NCBI GenBank assembly: GCA_946807835.1
Contig: OX327705.1
Span: forward strand, 16,026,501 to 16,090,500
DNA: 64,000 nt
Reading direction: 5' to 3'
Source: Ailanthus altissimus
Taxonomy: Eukaryota; Streptophyta; Magnoliopsida; Sapindales; Simaroubaceae
In this document: positions 46,228-58,189 of the stretch, piece by piece
Layout of the letters: the number at the start of each line of letters is the position of its first letter
Numbering within the stretch: position 1 is the first letter of the stretch
The notes under the pieces: model-generated
The model's input: only the letters and a program-made list of their open reading frames with translations
Databases searched by the model: none
Told to the model about the DNA's origin: nothing
Translations under genes and position numbers: made by a program

Positions 46228-48440
46228 ACTATACTAAAATAAGGCAAAAATAGGGTGTGATATTTGTTGACCCCAAAATTTAGTAATCTAAGAGTCAATG
46301 AGTTAAATTTTTTTTTTTTAGGGAATCTTAGCTTAGATGTCAACGATGTAACTAAAACTAGAATAATTGGACCGCTTTTTCCCTATGAATATGGCATTTG
46401 ATGAAAATCTTGTATTCAAAGAGAATGTGAGGCCGTACTAAAAGTTATTTTGGCGTAAACACTTTAATGTTTAAGTCAGCAAGAGTTCAAAAAAATAAAA
46501 AAAAGTGAGGCAAGATAATAAAAACGGAACGAGATGGCTTTTTATTGTATACTTTAAGCATTTTTCTTATGTTTTCACGTGAGTGATAATAAAGTTTGCC
46601 CTTGGCACTAGCTTAATGATTTTGAGAATGTCTCAGTGTGATTTTTGATATGTATCTCCATATATGTGTATGTCTCCCTTTGTACTAATTTCCTCCTTTT
46701 TTATAGGATAAGGACATAGGATTTACCTGTAACTCTAAAATTCTTTTTTATATAGAAGTCTCATAAACATTTAAGATTCTGTCATCAAAGTTTTTCTAAA
46801 ATTATATTGGGTTTTTCTTACCTTAGTAGGATTTATATCATGATGTTAATAATTTTCTTTGATTTTAGGAATTTTTTCTTGATAAGCTTGACTTTGTCCA
46901 CAATTTTCTATGTTTCTTGTAAGTTAAGTCCATTTTTATAACTTTTTCTGATTTTTCGGGGTGGTTGTATTTTGACCTTCCTTTGCTCGATATAAGTAGA
47001 GATGTTTTTTTTTCATTTAGCCTCTAATCAAACAGGGTAGTCGAGTTACGACTATTGTTCTAACTAACTTTGAGAATAATGAGTTTGACCGAGTAAGGTA
47101 ACCGGACTTCGACCATTGCACTGACCAGTTTGAAGAAAGTGTATATCTCTTTTAGAAGTTTGACTCAACATGGTATCTAGATTTTGATCATTATTTTAAC
47201 TAGTTAGAAAGGTATAGATTGTCTTTTCCCCTTTAAGATTCTGACTGAACAAGGTAGTCGGGCTTTGACCATTGGCCATTATTCTGATTAGCTTGAAGAG
47301 GGTGCCATTGGCTCAATGACAGTTTATAGGCCAACACTTTCTTCTTAGATCTTGTAGGTCGAGGTCCTCTTTAGGCTTTATGGGTCAAGGTCTTTGTGCT
47401 TTAAAGGCTGAAGATCTTGAGCTTGGTAAGCCAAAATTCATAAGGAAACATGGGTTTCTCAGTTTTTAATATTAACTTGTTGACATTGAAAACTTTATAA
47501 ACAGTGTTCCTAGATTCAAGTGCTCATTGAAGTGCCTTTTAGTTATGTTCGATGTCCTTGATTTATATTTTGGTCCTAATAGTTATATCTTTCTAGTAGG
47601 TTTTCCTCGATTAAATATTCTTTGGACCCATGAGCTATAAGTGTGTAATTTATGATGATGATTGGATTTCTACTTAGATTTAACGCCTTTATTGCTTTAG
47701 ACATTGGGAATTTCTCAATAAGTTTGTCACTGTCTAACGATTTTGAATGAGTGACAACTCTCAATTTTTGAATATTGGTTAATGTGTCATCATCTTGGGA
47801 GGTTATCTGTTAATCGCACGGTTAAGATGCGTTGGCTAAGAGATGTATATCTGATAGTGTTTTTCTCTCTTTAAGTTTTAAATCAATTATTGATATCTCA
47901 CTTTCTTTAGCAATATATTATAATCTCATGGTCCTTTTGATTCTTCACTTTTTTATTATTTTCTATTGTCATTATCTAAAGAGAAATTATTCTTCATGAT
48001 TTAAAATCTTTTCTTTTTCTTACAATTTGGTGATTCTGCATTTCCAACCTTCTCTTCGGTAAATGTCTTCTTCTTTGGCTATTTATTTTTTAGCTAGCTA
48101 TTTTCTTGCATACTTTCTATCTTGGTACTTGTTATGCTTCTTTATTCCCTTAGTATTTGTCGATGAGTTTTTTAAAGAAGTTTTTGATAGGTTGAACTTT
48201 GAACCTTTTTAGGTATTAAATCCTCTCTTCAATGGATATTTCCAAAACATGTCTAGTTAGAACTTAGAGCGCCTTAGGGATGTCTTTAGTGCTTAGGGTA
48301 GTTCAACTTGGGGTGTAGTCAATGTAAGTGCTCGAGAAGGTCGAGAACCCGCTTTGCAATGGGGATGCCCTGCTCAATGAGGGGATGCTATGAGAACAAT
48401 TGATCCCAATGATTCTAAATGAACTTCTAGCAATAAATTA
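46228..48440. other. Decayed repeat-derived DNA, possibly non-coding part of a gypsy element
   Basis: Between 47030 and 47300 a unit of roughly 80-90 bp occurs about three to four times: GGTAGTCGGGCTTTGACCAT-like text followed by TTCTGATTAGCTTGAAGA-like text. The stretch precedes a broken gypsy-type frame in the same orientation and may be its LTR or leader. Boundaries were not found. Confidence 0.4.
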
Positions 48441-48446
48441 TTACCA

Positions 48447-49075
48447 GTGGTTCCTCATGAACATAAGGGAGTTTCTGTTCAATCTAGTAAGTTAAAGAAC
48501 AAGAAGAAGTTTGTTGTTCAAAGCAATCAAGATGCTCTTTTTGAGTTGGATTATCCTCTCAACCATCCCTTTGGTGTGAATGAAGAGGTTCTTATTAAGT
48601 TGAAGAAAAGATTTAAAATTATTCACTTTGTTACTCTAAGGGTTCCTTATGGAGATGAGTATGTGAGTAGACCACCGAACAGAGAGGTGGCTTTGAATTT
48701 GAGATTCTTTGAGTTTAAGATGAGACTGTTGCTTTAGTCGTATTTTGTAGACATACTGTCTCATTTAAATTTGCCCTCGTGACAATTAAATTTAAATGGC
48801 TTTAAGGTTTTGGTGGGGCTCTACGTTATATAGAGCAAGGCTAACTTTAAGGACTCTTACTTCCCTAAACTCTAGAATCTTTATTAGATTAGAGCAAATT
48901 TTGGTCAACATAAGAGTTTCCACTACCTGATTGTTTATGACAAAGAGAAAGGGGTTGCTTTAGTGAAGAACTTTCCCTCAAAGAATGTTGAGTGGAAGTA
49001 CCTCTAGTTTTTTGCTTGTTGAGAATAGGGGAAGTTTATGAAGGTCTATATCTCCCTTGATTGTATCCTCGTATT
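48447..49075 (+). pseudogene. Broken 'putative gypsy-type transposon' protein (PF04195-like)
   Basis: The frame opens at 48447 (HPFGVNEEVLIKLKKRFKII) and, read through stops at about 48736, 48780, 48831, 48881 and 49001, continues with SYFVDILSHLNLPS, LNGFKVLVGLYVI, ANFGQHKSFHYLI and KNFPSKNVEWKYL. This order resembles the N-terminal domain of plant proteins annotated as putative gypsy-type transposon, which usually form one ORF of large non-autonomous elements. The assignment rests on memory of the family pattern only. Confidence 0.5.
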
Positions 49076-49379
49076 TTTATTAAGAGATGTTCCATTTTGT
49101 TTTTGTTTTTGTTTTTTTGTTTTGTATTTTGCGTGCTGATGTTTCTATTCTCTTTTGCCCATCAAGTTCTTTGGGTTCGGTTTAATAGGCTTGGACCTTT
49201 TTTTTTTATAAAAAAAACTTGGTTAAGATTTTGGACTTTTGGGTTTGGGCTACTTAGGCTTAATGTGAATTTTTAATTATGTTGGGCCTATAAGTAATAT
49301 TTTAGGCCCTAAATTAATATTACTTTTTTATAATAATTTTTAATAGAAATATTTTTAATATTTACACCTCATAAAAATG

Positions 49380-50250
49380 TAATTGTAAATTGTAATTAAT
49401 TTATATTCATGATAAAATTGTCCAATTGAGTAAATTAAAATTTAATTATGCAAGATTTAATTTATATTTATGTGATAATTGATAAATCCTCAATTTTACA
49501 AGATTTTAATTTCAATTTCAATTAGTTTGTATTATTCATGGGATAAATTATAATTCAATTGACTGAATTAAAATTAGAATAAAGTTGTACAAAGATTTGA
49601 TTTCAACTTCGATTAATTTTTATTATTATTTATTGGATAAATCTATTAATTCAATTGACTAAATTAAAATTAGAATTAAATTGTACAAGTATTCGATTTC
49701 AATTTCGATTAATGTGTATTATTCATGGAACAAATCTATTAATTCAATAGACTAAATGAAAATTAGAAATAAATTATACAAGGATAAGGGACATGATTTT
49801 GATTAATTTGTATTATTTATGGGATAAATCTATTAATTCAATTAACTATATTGAAATTAGAATTAAAATGAAAAAGAAATCGACTTCAATTTTGATTAAT
49901 TTATATTTTTATTAGATAAATCTATTAATTCAATTAACTAAATTGAAGTTAGAATTAAATTGTACAAGGACTCGATTTCAATTTCGATTAATTTTTAATA
50001 TTATTGATTGGATAAATCTATTAATTCAATTAACTAAATTGAAGTTAGAATTAAATTGCACAAGGATTCAATTTTAATTTATATTATTGATTTGATAAAT
50101 CTATTAATTCAAATAGCTAAATTGAAATTAGAATTAAATTGTACAAGAATTCAACTTCAATTTTGCTTCATTTGTATTGTTCATAGGATAAATCTATTAA
50201 TACAATTGACTATATTAAAATTAAAATTAAATTAGTTTATATTATAAATA
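49380..50250. repeat. AT-rich tandem repeat, unit about 95 bp, 8-9 copies
   Basis: Each unit reads approximately GGATAAATCTATTAATTCAA, TTGACTAAATTGAAATTAGA, ATTAAATTGTACAAGGATTC, then GATTTCAATTTCGATTAATT. One complete unit measures about 95 bp. Divergence is mostly single-base, and a few units carry small indels. Confidence 0.85.
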
Positions 50251-50920
50251 AATAAATCAGCATAATCTCCCATATAATATGAACATTCTCATATTTATAA
50301 AATCTGCAAAATAATGAAACAGTTCCAATTTTAATATCAATCATCAATTGTAAAACTTAATTTCATCATCCATATTCTAATTTTTACAATACATTTTAAT
50401 TAACGAAATGTACAAAATATATAGAATAAATCTAATAATCCAACACTCATAAAATGTTACAAAAAAAAAATTCAAATTTCAAAATTTATCATCTCATTCT
50501 TATCTGATTCATCACATTAACTTTCTAACTTTCAAGTCCACCCATAAGCTTGTAAAATATCTATGACAAAATTAATTCAAAAAAAAGTTAAAATCCAAAT
50601 GAATTATCATAAAAAGAATTTAAATTAAGAAACATCAAATGAATTATATTTTTCACCTTACTATAGACCATAGTTATTATACAACACTTTTTAGTTTTCA
50701 GTCTTTATGTTTGATTTGCATGGTCCGATAATGATTTGTAATAATTTACATAATAAGTTTTTAGAAGTAATTAATTAAAATATTGAATGCAGTATACAAA
50801 GTAGGACTTTTTAAAAAAAAAAAGTAAGTGCATCAAATTTAATCATTTATTACATACTTTAAGTCTTTTATAATATTATGCCTTAAGCATTATGGTTTCA
50901 ATCTTTTTGCCTTTATCAAC
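50251..50920. other. AT-rich DNA without features
   Basis: Nothing is recognised. The left end of the hAT element must lie here or in the adjacent repeat, but no TAGGGGTG-like end was found. Confidence 0.4.
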
Positions 50921-50924
50921 TATA

Positions 50925-53082
50925 AGAGATGATCATATCGAGTTTGGTGTGTATAATAAGTCCTCGACCATGGTAGGAGTCAATAAACTCCTAAATCTAT
51001 TTAGCACACATCCTTTAGTATTGAACAGAACTTGAATGCCACAATAGAGGCTAGTATTGTAAATACATCTCAAGTTATATGTGCCAAAATTAGATACTTG
51101 ATTACCTTCAATTTTTACTAAAGTAAAATATTAAAGTGAAAGTTGCAAGCACTCTCACATCTTTCCATCAAATATATGTCCACGTAACTTGCAACCTCTA
51201 TCTCAGCATCATCACTAAAAAGCATGTATCTTACATAAAGATTACTTTTTTAAACACCATTTTTCTTCTCCTGCCTCATGCCTATTATATCATGACACCC
51301 AAAGAATGACCCACTGTCATTGGATTGTTGATAAGCCACACTACTAGTGAAACCAACACTATTACTTTCTTCTTCAATTGATTTTTCATACCACCTATAT
51401 ACTCCTCATACAGTTTGCATAGAAAATATTTGGTGGCTTTTTTCATTTCATCCACCATTACAATATCCTCATTGAACAAAGTTTTAAAATATAATCCCAT
51501 AAAATTCAAATCTCATTGTGGGTCAAGTATGGTAGCCACAATCAACAGCTTGTTTATCTTTAAAGTCAATTCTCAACACTTCTCAAACTTAAACTTCATA
51601 TTTCAAGCCATGTCACACAACAAAGGATCATCAATGAAAGTAGAGTTGGCTAAGGTAGAATAGATTTTAAAAATCTCATTAAATGCAAATTTGAGGTCAC
51701 ACTTAAAGATGCACTATAGTTATTGGTTATCTCATAAAAGTCTCCAAATATTATACAAATCTCTTTGCATTTTTCCAATCATCATTTAGCAATAGCCCTA
51801 ACTTCCTCTTCCTATTTTCTTCTTCCATAAAATATGCCTCATAAAAACCTTCTTCATCAGACATGTGGTTGAATACTTTCTGGAACTTCAAAACAGTTAT
51901 CAATATCAAATAGGTAGAACTTTACCATGTTGGTACATCTAAGATCACATTGCCTTTATACTTAATCTTTTTCTAGTACACATACTTTTTAAAAGACTAC
52001 AATCGAGAAGCTGAAGACCTAACATACTTTACAGTATTTCGAATGTTGATTATACTCTCATTTAAGTCTTTTAACCCATCACTCACAATCAAATTAAGAA
52101 TATGTTCACAACAACACACATGTAAGAACTCATCATCCAACACTAAAGCATCTGCCTTCAAACTCTTCATCTTTCTCTTCAAATGCCCAATAACAACTTC
52201 TTTTGCACTAGCATCGTCAACTATAATAGTGAACAATCTCTCAATCCCCTAATCATGTAAAGATGACTCTAAAATCTTCCTAATTATTTCTCCTTTATGA
52301 TTAGGCACTGGACTAAAATTTAAAATCATTTTATACAAATGCCAAACACTATTTATAAAATGGTTGGCAACTACTATATGACTAGTGTTATAAATAGAAG
52401 TCCAAATGGTAGTTAAATAAACTCTTTGACTACACTTACTAAAGATACTTTTTAATATTACCTTTTTTTTATAATCAAAATATAACTTTAAAATATCCCT
52501 AGTTATCATTCTACGTGAGGGGATTTTAAATCTAGGGATTGCCACACTACAAAATTGATGAAACCCTTCATTCTCCACAAATTAAAAAGGTAACTCATGT
52601 GCAATGATAATTTTTATAGCTACCATTCTACAAGCCAACTGATCAAAACCCTATTTCATCACAAGATTTCTACCTTCCCCCTTGATTTGACCACCTTCTT
52701 TAACCATAATATTTTGATTTTCATCTTCTATTATTTTAGCCTTCAAGTACTTATTACACTTCTTCAATTCATATTACTTATCCCATTGGTTATGAAATTA
52801 TATTTATATTCCTTCTCGTAGTACTTTTACTCCACCTCATCTTGATTATCAGCACATCTGAAAAACACCAGTCAAACTTGGACCTTTATCTTAATGCTGA
52901 TGATGTTAAAGTTTTGAGCACTTTGGAAAGTGGTGGTGGCATCATCCTTTGTGTTTGTACATCTTTTTGATTTTTTTTCTCTTATTAGAAAAAATGGTAT
53001 ACCTTTCACCTTCTTGACTACTAATGATAAGGATAGGTGGTGGTGATTTTGATCCGAACTCATTAGATGAATCTTGACTCAT
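50925..53082 (-). pseudogene. hAT transposase (RICESLEEPER-like), heavily broken
   Basis: Read on the minus strand from an ATG at 53082, fragments follow the order of a zinc-finger BED / RICESLEEPER-type transposase. They are FHQFCSVAIPRFKIPSRRMI and YLTTIWTSIYN near 52350-52560, the core ADALVLDDEFLHVCCCEHIL then NLIVSDGLKDLNESIINIRN near 52010-52170, and a C-terminal dimerisation-like region near 50950-51150 (ILAHIT, FTILASIVAFKF). A Lys-rich N-terminal piece near 52980 may be what is left of the nuclear targeting and BED region. Many stops and frameshifts break it; the core block around 52000-52236 is the longest intact part. Confidence 0.85.
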
Positions 53083-54446
53083 TTAAGAACAATTAGAATA
53101 ATTGAATTATTCACAATACCACACTTAATCAAATATTAAAAATTAATTTTACACAAGTGACCATGCCAGAAAACATTGACAGCATGATTAATTTAAAAAG
53201 ATCCAAGGAACCAACCGATGCCCTATTACCCTGTAAAATGATACTTACACAAACCTTTTAGTGCAAAATGAAACAATGATTGAACAAGAAAATCTACATA
53301 TAGTAGTACATAATATAAATTACATAAATATTCAATTTAAGTTATTATTTCCCTAATGAGTCAAAATGAGCCACATACGGTTGGTTGATTTTATTAAGGG
53401 CTTTTTATCTAACAAATAATTGCTTCTCATCTCAAATTTTTGCAAAATCTTGATTAACTTTTATGTGATTCATTTAAGAGTTCACTATATAATCAAGATT
53501 TTAAAGTTGTTAATTATACTTTCAAGTTATCATTTCAACTTTCATGTTAGAAATTAGAATTTTACACATTTTATGTGGCATATTTTAAATAATACATGTG
53601 ATTTGTTTTTTTTTTCTTTTACTATGAATCTAAGATAGAGAATTCTTAGTTCATGGATAGATATTTCTTAGCTTCACCAAATTATAGGTGTCCATTAATT
53701 CAGATGACCTTATTGCTAAAATCCAATAAAGCAAATAATAATACTAAAAAAAACAACAAAGAAAATAACAATCAACTAACAAATAATAATAATAAACAAC
53801 AAAGCAAATTTTCAATTTCGATTAACTTACTTTTAGTTGGGAAGATTTTGGTGAGCGGCGAGATAGTGACAGCAATTGGTTGTTCATGACCTCAGATCAG
53901 TTTTGACTGCTATGTGGTGGTGATCAGAGATGCAAGAATCGATGAATGATAACTTGAATTGATGATGATGTGGTGGTGGCAAGTAAAGTCGATGTTCGGA
54001 GCAATGAGTGGCCAAAGCCCGTTGTTGTGTTATTTAGCTAGAGAAATGTAACAAAGAAACTTGATACGGTGAATCAGGTGAATCAATGAACAATGATGAT
54101 GGAAGAAAGTGGGGTTTGGCTAGTCTGTTTTCTCAAATTTGAGAAGGGCTTTGCCCCAAAACACTATATTTGGGTTTCTTTTTAAAAACTCTTTTTACTC
54201 AAAATGTAGCATTTTATAGCACATAAAATGTTATGTTTTAGCTATAAAACGCTACATTTTGACCCAAAAAAAGAAAACATTTACCTTCCGTTCATTATCA
54301 ATTTTTTGTTCAGGTCGAACCAAATCAAAAACAGGTAAAACTGATTTATTTTTCTCAAATATAATCGATCAAGTTTACCCTTACAAATTAAACTGAACTA
54401 AAAAATATTTGTTCCATTTAACTAATTTTTTTGTTCAATCAAACCG
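53083..54446. other. Non-coding 5' part of the hAT element
   Basis: No gene is visible. The frame at 53653-53889 is Asn-rich low complexity. A GC-poor, TGATGATG-rich stretch at 53900-54110 lacks coding signal. Confidence 0.4.
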
Positions 54447-54459
54447 GTGCCCACCCCTA
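54447..54459 (-). repeat. Terminal inverted repeat at the 5' end of the hAT element
   Basis: On the minus strand the end reads TAGGGGTGGGCAC, then CGGTTTGATTGAAC. It is nearly identical to both ends of the MITE at 59352-59577. It lies 1.4 kb upstream of the transposase start, so the hAT element probably spans from about 50.3-50.9 kb to 54459. Confidence 0.65.
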
Positions 54460-54579
54460 TGTAAAGGTTCAAGCAAAAGTAATAATTAAGACTGAACTGA
54501 GTAATGGTGATAAAGTCTTATTGGTGAGGAAGAACAGTAAAAGTGTTCCCCATCAGGATAAGTAATCTTTAGGAATGGG

Positions 54580-56010
54580 TGATGAACACTTGAAATTACA
54601 TATTTAATAAGAGTTTTACAGCATTATTTTGTATTATTAGTGTATTTAATTTTCTTAAACTTAAGTATGTTTACAATATTGTACCTAATTATCTTTTAAC
54701 TATTTTCTGGTAGGTTTGGTAAAATGGGCATAACTTTCTACCTAAAGAACCAATTGGAGTGATTCTTAATCCTATGAAGAGCTAACACAATGGATTAATA
54801 TATTGTATTTCATAAATCATTTGAAATTTGAGTGGTTAAAGGGTAAAAATGGCCTAGAACAGAACTGATCTACAGTACATACCCAGTTTGAACAGTCATT
54901 AGTATTTGATCCATAACTATAGTAGTACATATCTAATGCATATGAGACAACTCATTTTAAAACGATAAGAGACTTATCTACAACTTTAATGTTTTAAGTG
55001 ACAACTAATTCGGATCACATTAATTTCAAATTAAATAATCAAATGGGTGCCTTAGTGATAGTCAATGCAAATTATTTTGCCACCATTCTTGACTTTCATC
55101 ATCCAAGTGATTCCCTCCTAATTTGTCTCGATTTATCCATATTTTTCTATAAATAGGTGGCTTGTTTATGCCTAAAGTATGTAATTAGAAAGTTAGAATT
55201 TAATTTAAAATACTTATCCTTTGTATTATCTCTTTGTAATATTATTTCTCTTATTTACTATTAAGTCGTGTTATTTCTTCTTCCATTTCTTTTCTTTTTC
55301 TTTAGTTTTATTATATCCAAATAATTTTCTTTATGCTAAAGTGAAAGGGTGAAACTCTTGGTAAGGTAATAAGATATGCTTAACACTTATTCATGAATTT
55401 AATACTTCATTCTTAGGTTATGCAAATTTATATATGATGTATTTATTTTGTTTATAGAATTAATACCATTTCTTCTAAAGTGGTGATTCTTGATTTATTG
55501 TTGACAAAATTTATACTTGACACAATAAATTCTTGAAACCATTTACAAGATTTGGTGTATATACCCTCTCTTGTAAAGTGGGAGTCTTAATTTATTGTAA
55601 ACAAATATAAAGATTGGCATAATAAATACTTGAACCCATTTATAAGATTTGGTGTATAATAATTGAAAGAAATAAATACTAATCAATATATATATGATGA
55701 TGAACTTTAATTATCATATTTTTCGGTTGGAACGTCCTTTGTGTGAGGATTCTAATTGAGTTATAAAAAGAGTTAAATATATTCTTACTTCTTATGCCAA
55801 AAGTGTATTCCCTTAACCTTAACTTTTATTTGAATTGGTTAATTGAATTAATATTTGCAAACATCTTATACTGCATTAATTATCTTTAAAGTGTTTATAA
55901 TTTGTAAGTTTAATTCTACTTCCCTGTAGATTGACCCCGTTCTCATCGGGTTATTTATTACTTCGACAATCTTGCACTTAGGAATAAACTCCTATATTCT
56001 GGACGTGTTA
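54580..56010 (+). repeat. 5' LTR of an Athila-like Ty3/gypsy element
   Basis: The 3' end is well placed: TTCCCTGTAGATTGACCCCG at about 55920, the usual Athila/Tat phrase, is followed by GGACGTGTTA/AGTTTTTGG and the primer site. A TATA box, TATAAATA, lies at 55148-55155. The start at 54580 (TGATGAACACTTG) is a guess from the TGATG-type starts of related LTRs. The partner LTR lies beyond the window, so length cannot be confirmed. Confidence 0.65.
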
Positions 56011-56016
56011 AGTTTT

Positions 56017-56034
56017 TGGCATCATTGCCAGGGA
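56017..56034 (+). promoter_or_regulatory. Primer binding site (tRNA-Asp type), decayed
   Basis: TGGCATCATTGCCAGGGA differs from the standard Athila/Tat site TGGCGCCGTTGCCGGGGA at four positions. All four can be read as C-to-T or G-to-A changes, and the two CpG sites are among those lost. Confidence 0.85.
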
Positions 56035-56079
56035 AGTGAAATTAACATTATTTCTTTTGTTGTTTGTTTGTTAATTTAT

Positions 56080-56335
56080 TTTCATGGAAAGCTGAGCCTC
56101 CTAACGTGCTTTACTTTATTTATTATTCACTTTTTATTTTCATAGAAGGCTGAGCCTCCTAATTTGTTTTAGTTTATTTATTATTTTCGTAGAAAGCCGA
56201 GCCTTCTAACTTACTTTACTTTATTTATTATTCTGTTTTTATTTTCATGAAAAGCTGAGCCTCTTAACTTACTTTACTTTATTTATTATTCTATTTTTAT
56301 TTTCATGGATGGCTGAGCCTCTTACTGTTTATTAA
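56080..56335 (+). repeat. 58-bp tandem repeat in the Athila leader, five copies
   Basis: The mark AAGCTGAGCCTC occurs at about 56089, 56147, 56194, 56252 and 56310. Spacings are 58, 47, 58 and 58 bp, so one unit has lost 11 bp. The array lies in the untranslated stretch between primer site and gag. Confidence 0.9.
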
Positions 56336-56494
56336 TTTTTTATTAAATAATCTAACATTACTAATCTAACTTCTAATTATTTATTTTTATTTTACTTTTA
56401 GTTTTGCCTATTTTATTTACCTGTCTTTAATATTTTATTTTTTTTCTCTTATTTGTATTATTTAATGTTATTGAATTTTGTTTTATTTCTTTTT

Positions 56495-58189
56495 ATGAGC
56501 GGTTGGTTTCGAGATTCTAATTCTCATCGTTTAGTGAAAGGTAATTTTGAAACTTCCTTTGATAATTTATTAGATTCTCCTTCATCTTCTCATTCTTCAC
56601 CAATTAACACCATGACCAAAAATCAAATTGAGGGACTCATAGACCTAAGGGACAATCAGTCTCAACATAATGACCATAACCGACCGAGGACACTTAGAGA
56701 CTATATGAACCCTACACGAACCGGTGCATCATCTTGATTAATTTTTTCTCTAGATGAAACACATTTTAATTTTAAGCCAGGCATTATCCAACTTTTACCC
56801 ACTTTTTATGGCTTAGATGCAGAGAACCCTTATCTACATCTAAGAGAATTTGAAGAAGTGTGTAACACGTATAATGACTAAAATTGTAGCATGAACACAA
56901 TTCGACTTAAGTTTTTCCTTTTTTCTTTAAAGGATAAAGCTAAAACATAGTTACAAAACCTTAGGCCAGGATCCATTTTTTTTATAGGATGAGATGTAAC
57001 AACAATTTCTGAAAAAGTTTTTTCCTCCCATAAAATAAATTCTTTCAAAAGAAAAATCGCCACTTTTGTTCAAAAACCAAGAAAGACCCTTTACCAATGT
57101 TAGGAAAGATATAAAAAATTACTTAATACCTGTCCCCATCATGGCTTTGAAATATGGAGACTAGTCTCAAATTTCTATGAGGGCTTAACACCCCAAGTTA
57201 AGTAAATGGTAGAAATGATGTGTAATAGAACATTTGAGGACAAAGACCCAGAAGAGGCAATGAACTACCTTGACGTATTAGTAGAAAATGTTTAAAATTG
57301 GGACACTGCTGGTACCTGTGAGGCACCTAGTAAAAATCAAACCACTACATCTAGTGGGGGTATTCATCATCTTAGGGAAGACCATGACCTTCAAGCCAAA
57401 TTAGCATCCCTTACTAGAAAAGTTGAAACCCTAAAAATAAAAAATAGTGGTCAAATAAAATCTGTTCAAGAAATTGTGTGTCACATTTGTGAAACTCATT
57501 ATCATTCTACCAATGATTGCCTAACTTTGCCTGCATTTAGGGAATGTCTCCATGAATAAGCCAATGTTCTAAACACGTTCAAGCGGTCAAACAATAACCC
57601 ATATTTATAAAACTATAATCCTGGATAGCGAAATCACCCAAATTTTAGTTGGAGGAATTACACTCAAGCACAGGCTTCATAACCACATTTCCAACCACAC
57701 CAAAATTTTCAAAATCATCAAGGTTATACACCATATGTCCCACCTCCTAGAACAAATCTTAAAGAAATTTTGCATACATTCATTGAAAAACAAGAGTTTG
57801 TTAATTCTCAAAATGCTCAAACATTTGCTGATTTGAAAGATACTTTTGCTAAATTTGCATCTGCACTGAACATTCATGAGAAAGGAAAATTGTCTTCTCA
57901 ACCACAGCCAAACCCCAAAGGACAACATAACTCAAATGCATATAGTTCAGGAAGCCAACATATGGATCATATTAAAGTAGTTATCACTTTGCGGAGTGGT
58001 AAAATTGTTGAAAAAGAAATTCCTGAACCTCATGAGAGTGATGAATCAATCTCTAAGGGTAAGAAAAGTGTTGAACCTACACCTAATGAAGAAAATAATA
58101 AACCCTCACCTCCACCCCCATTTTCTTATGCATTACGTAATACTAAGAAGATGAATCACAATCTTGAAATTTTTGAAATCTTCAAATAG
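56495..58189 (+). pseudogene. Athila-like gag, broken
   Basis: It starts MSGWFRDSNSHRLVKGNFET. Read through stops it continues with LDETHFNFKPGIIQLLPTFY, GLDAENPYLHLREFEEVCNT, a coat region ending near 57290, and a CCHC knuckle (CHICETHYHSTNDC) near 57478. The C-terminal part reads PPPRTNLKEILHTFIEKQEF, VITLRSGKIVEKEIPEP and PPPPFSYALRNTKK. This order is characteristic of Athila gag. Several stops are in place of Gln or Trp (for example the TAG at 58187-58189, where related elements read on as KQVKVNI), so gag and pol were once a single frame or close to it. Confidence 0.9.
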
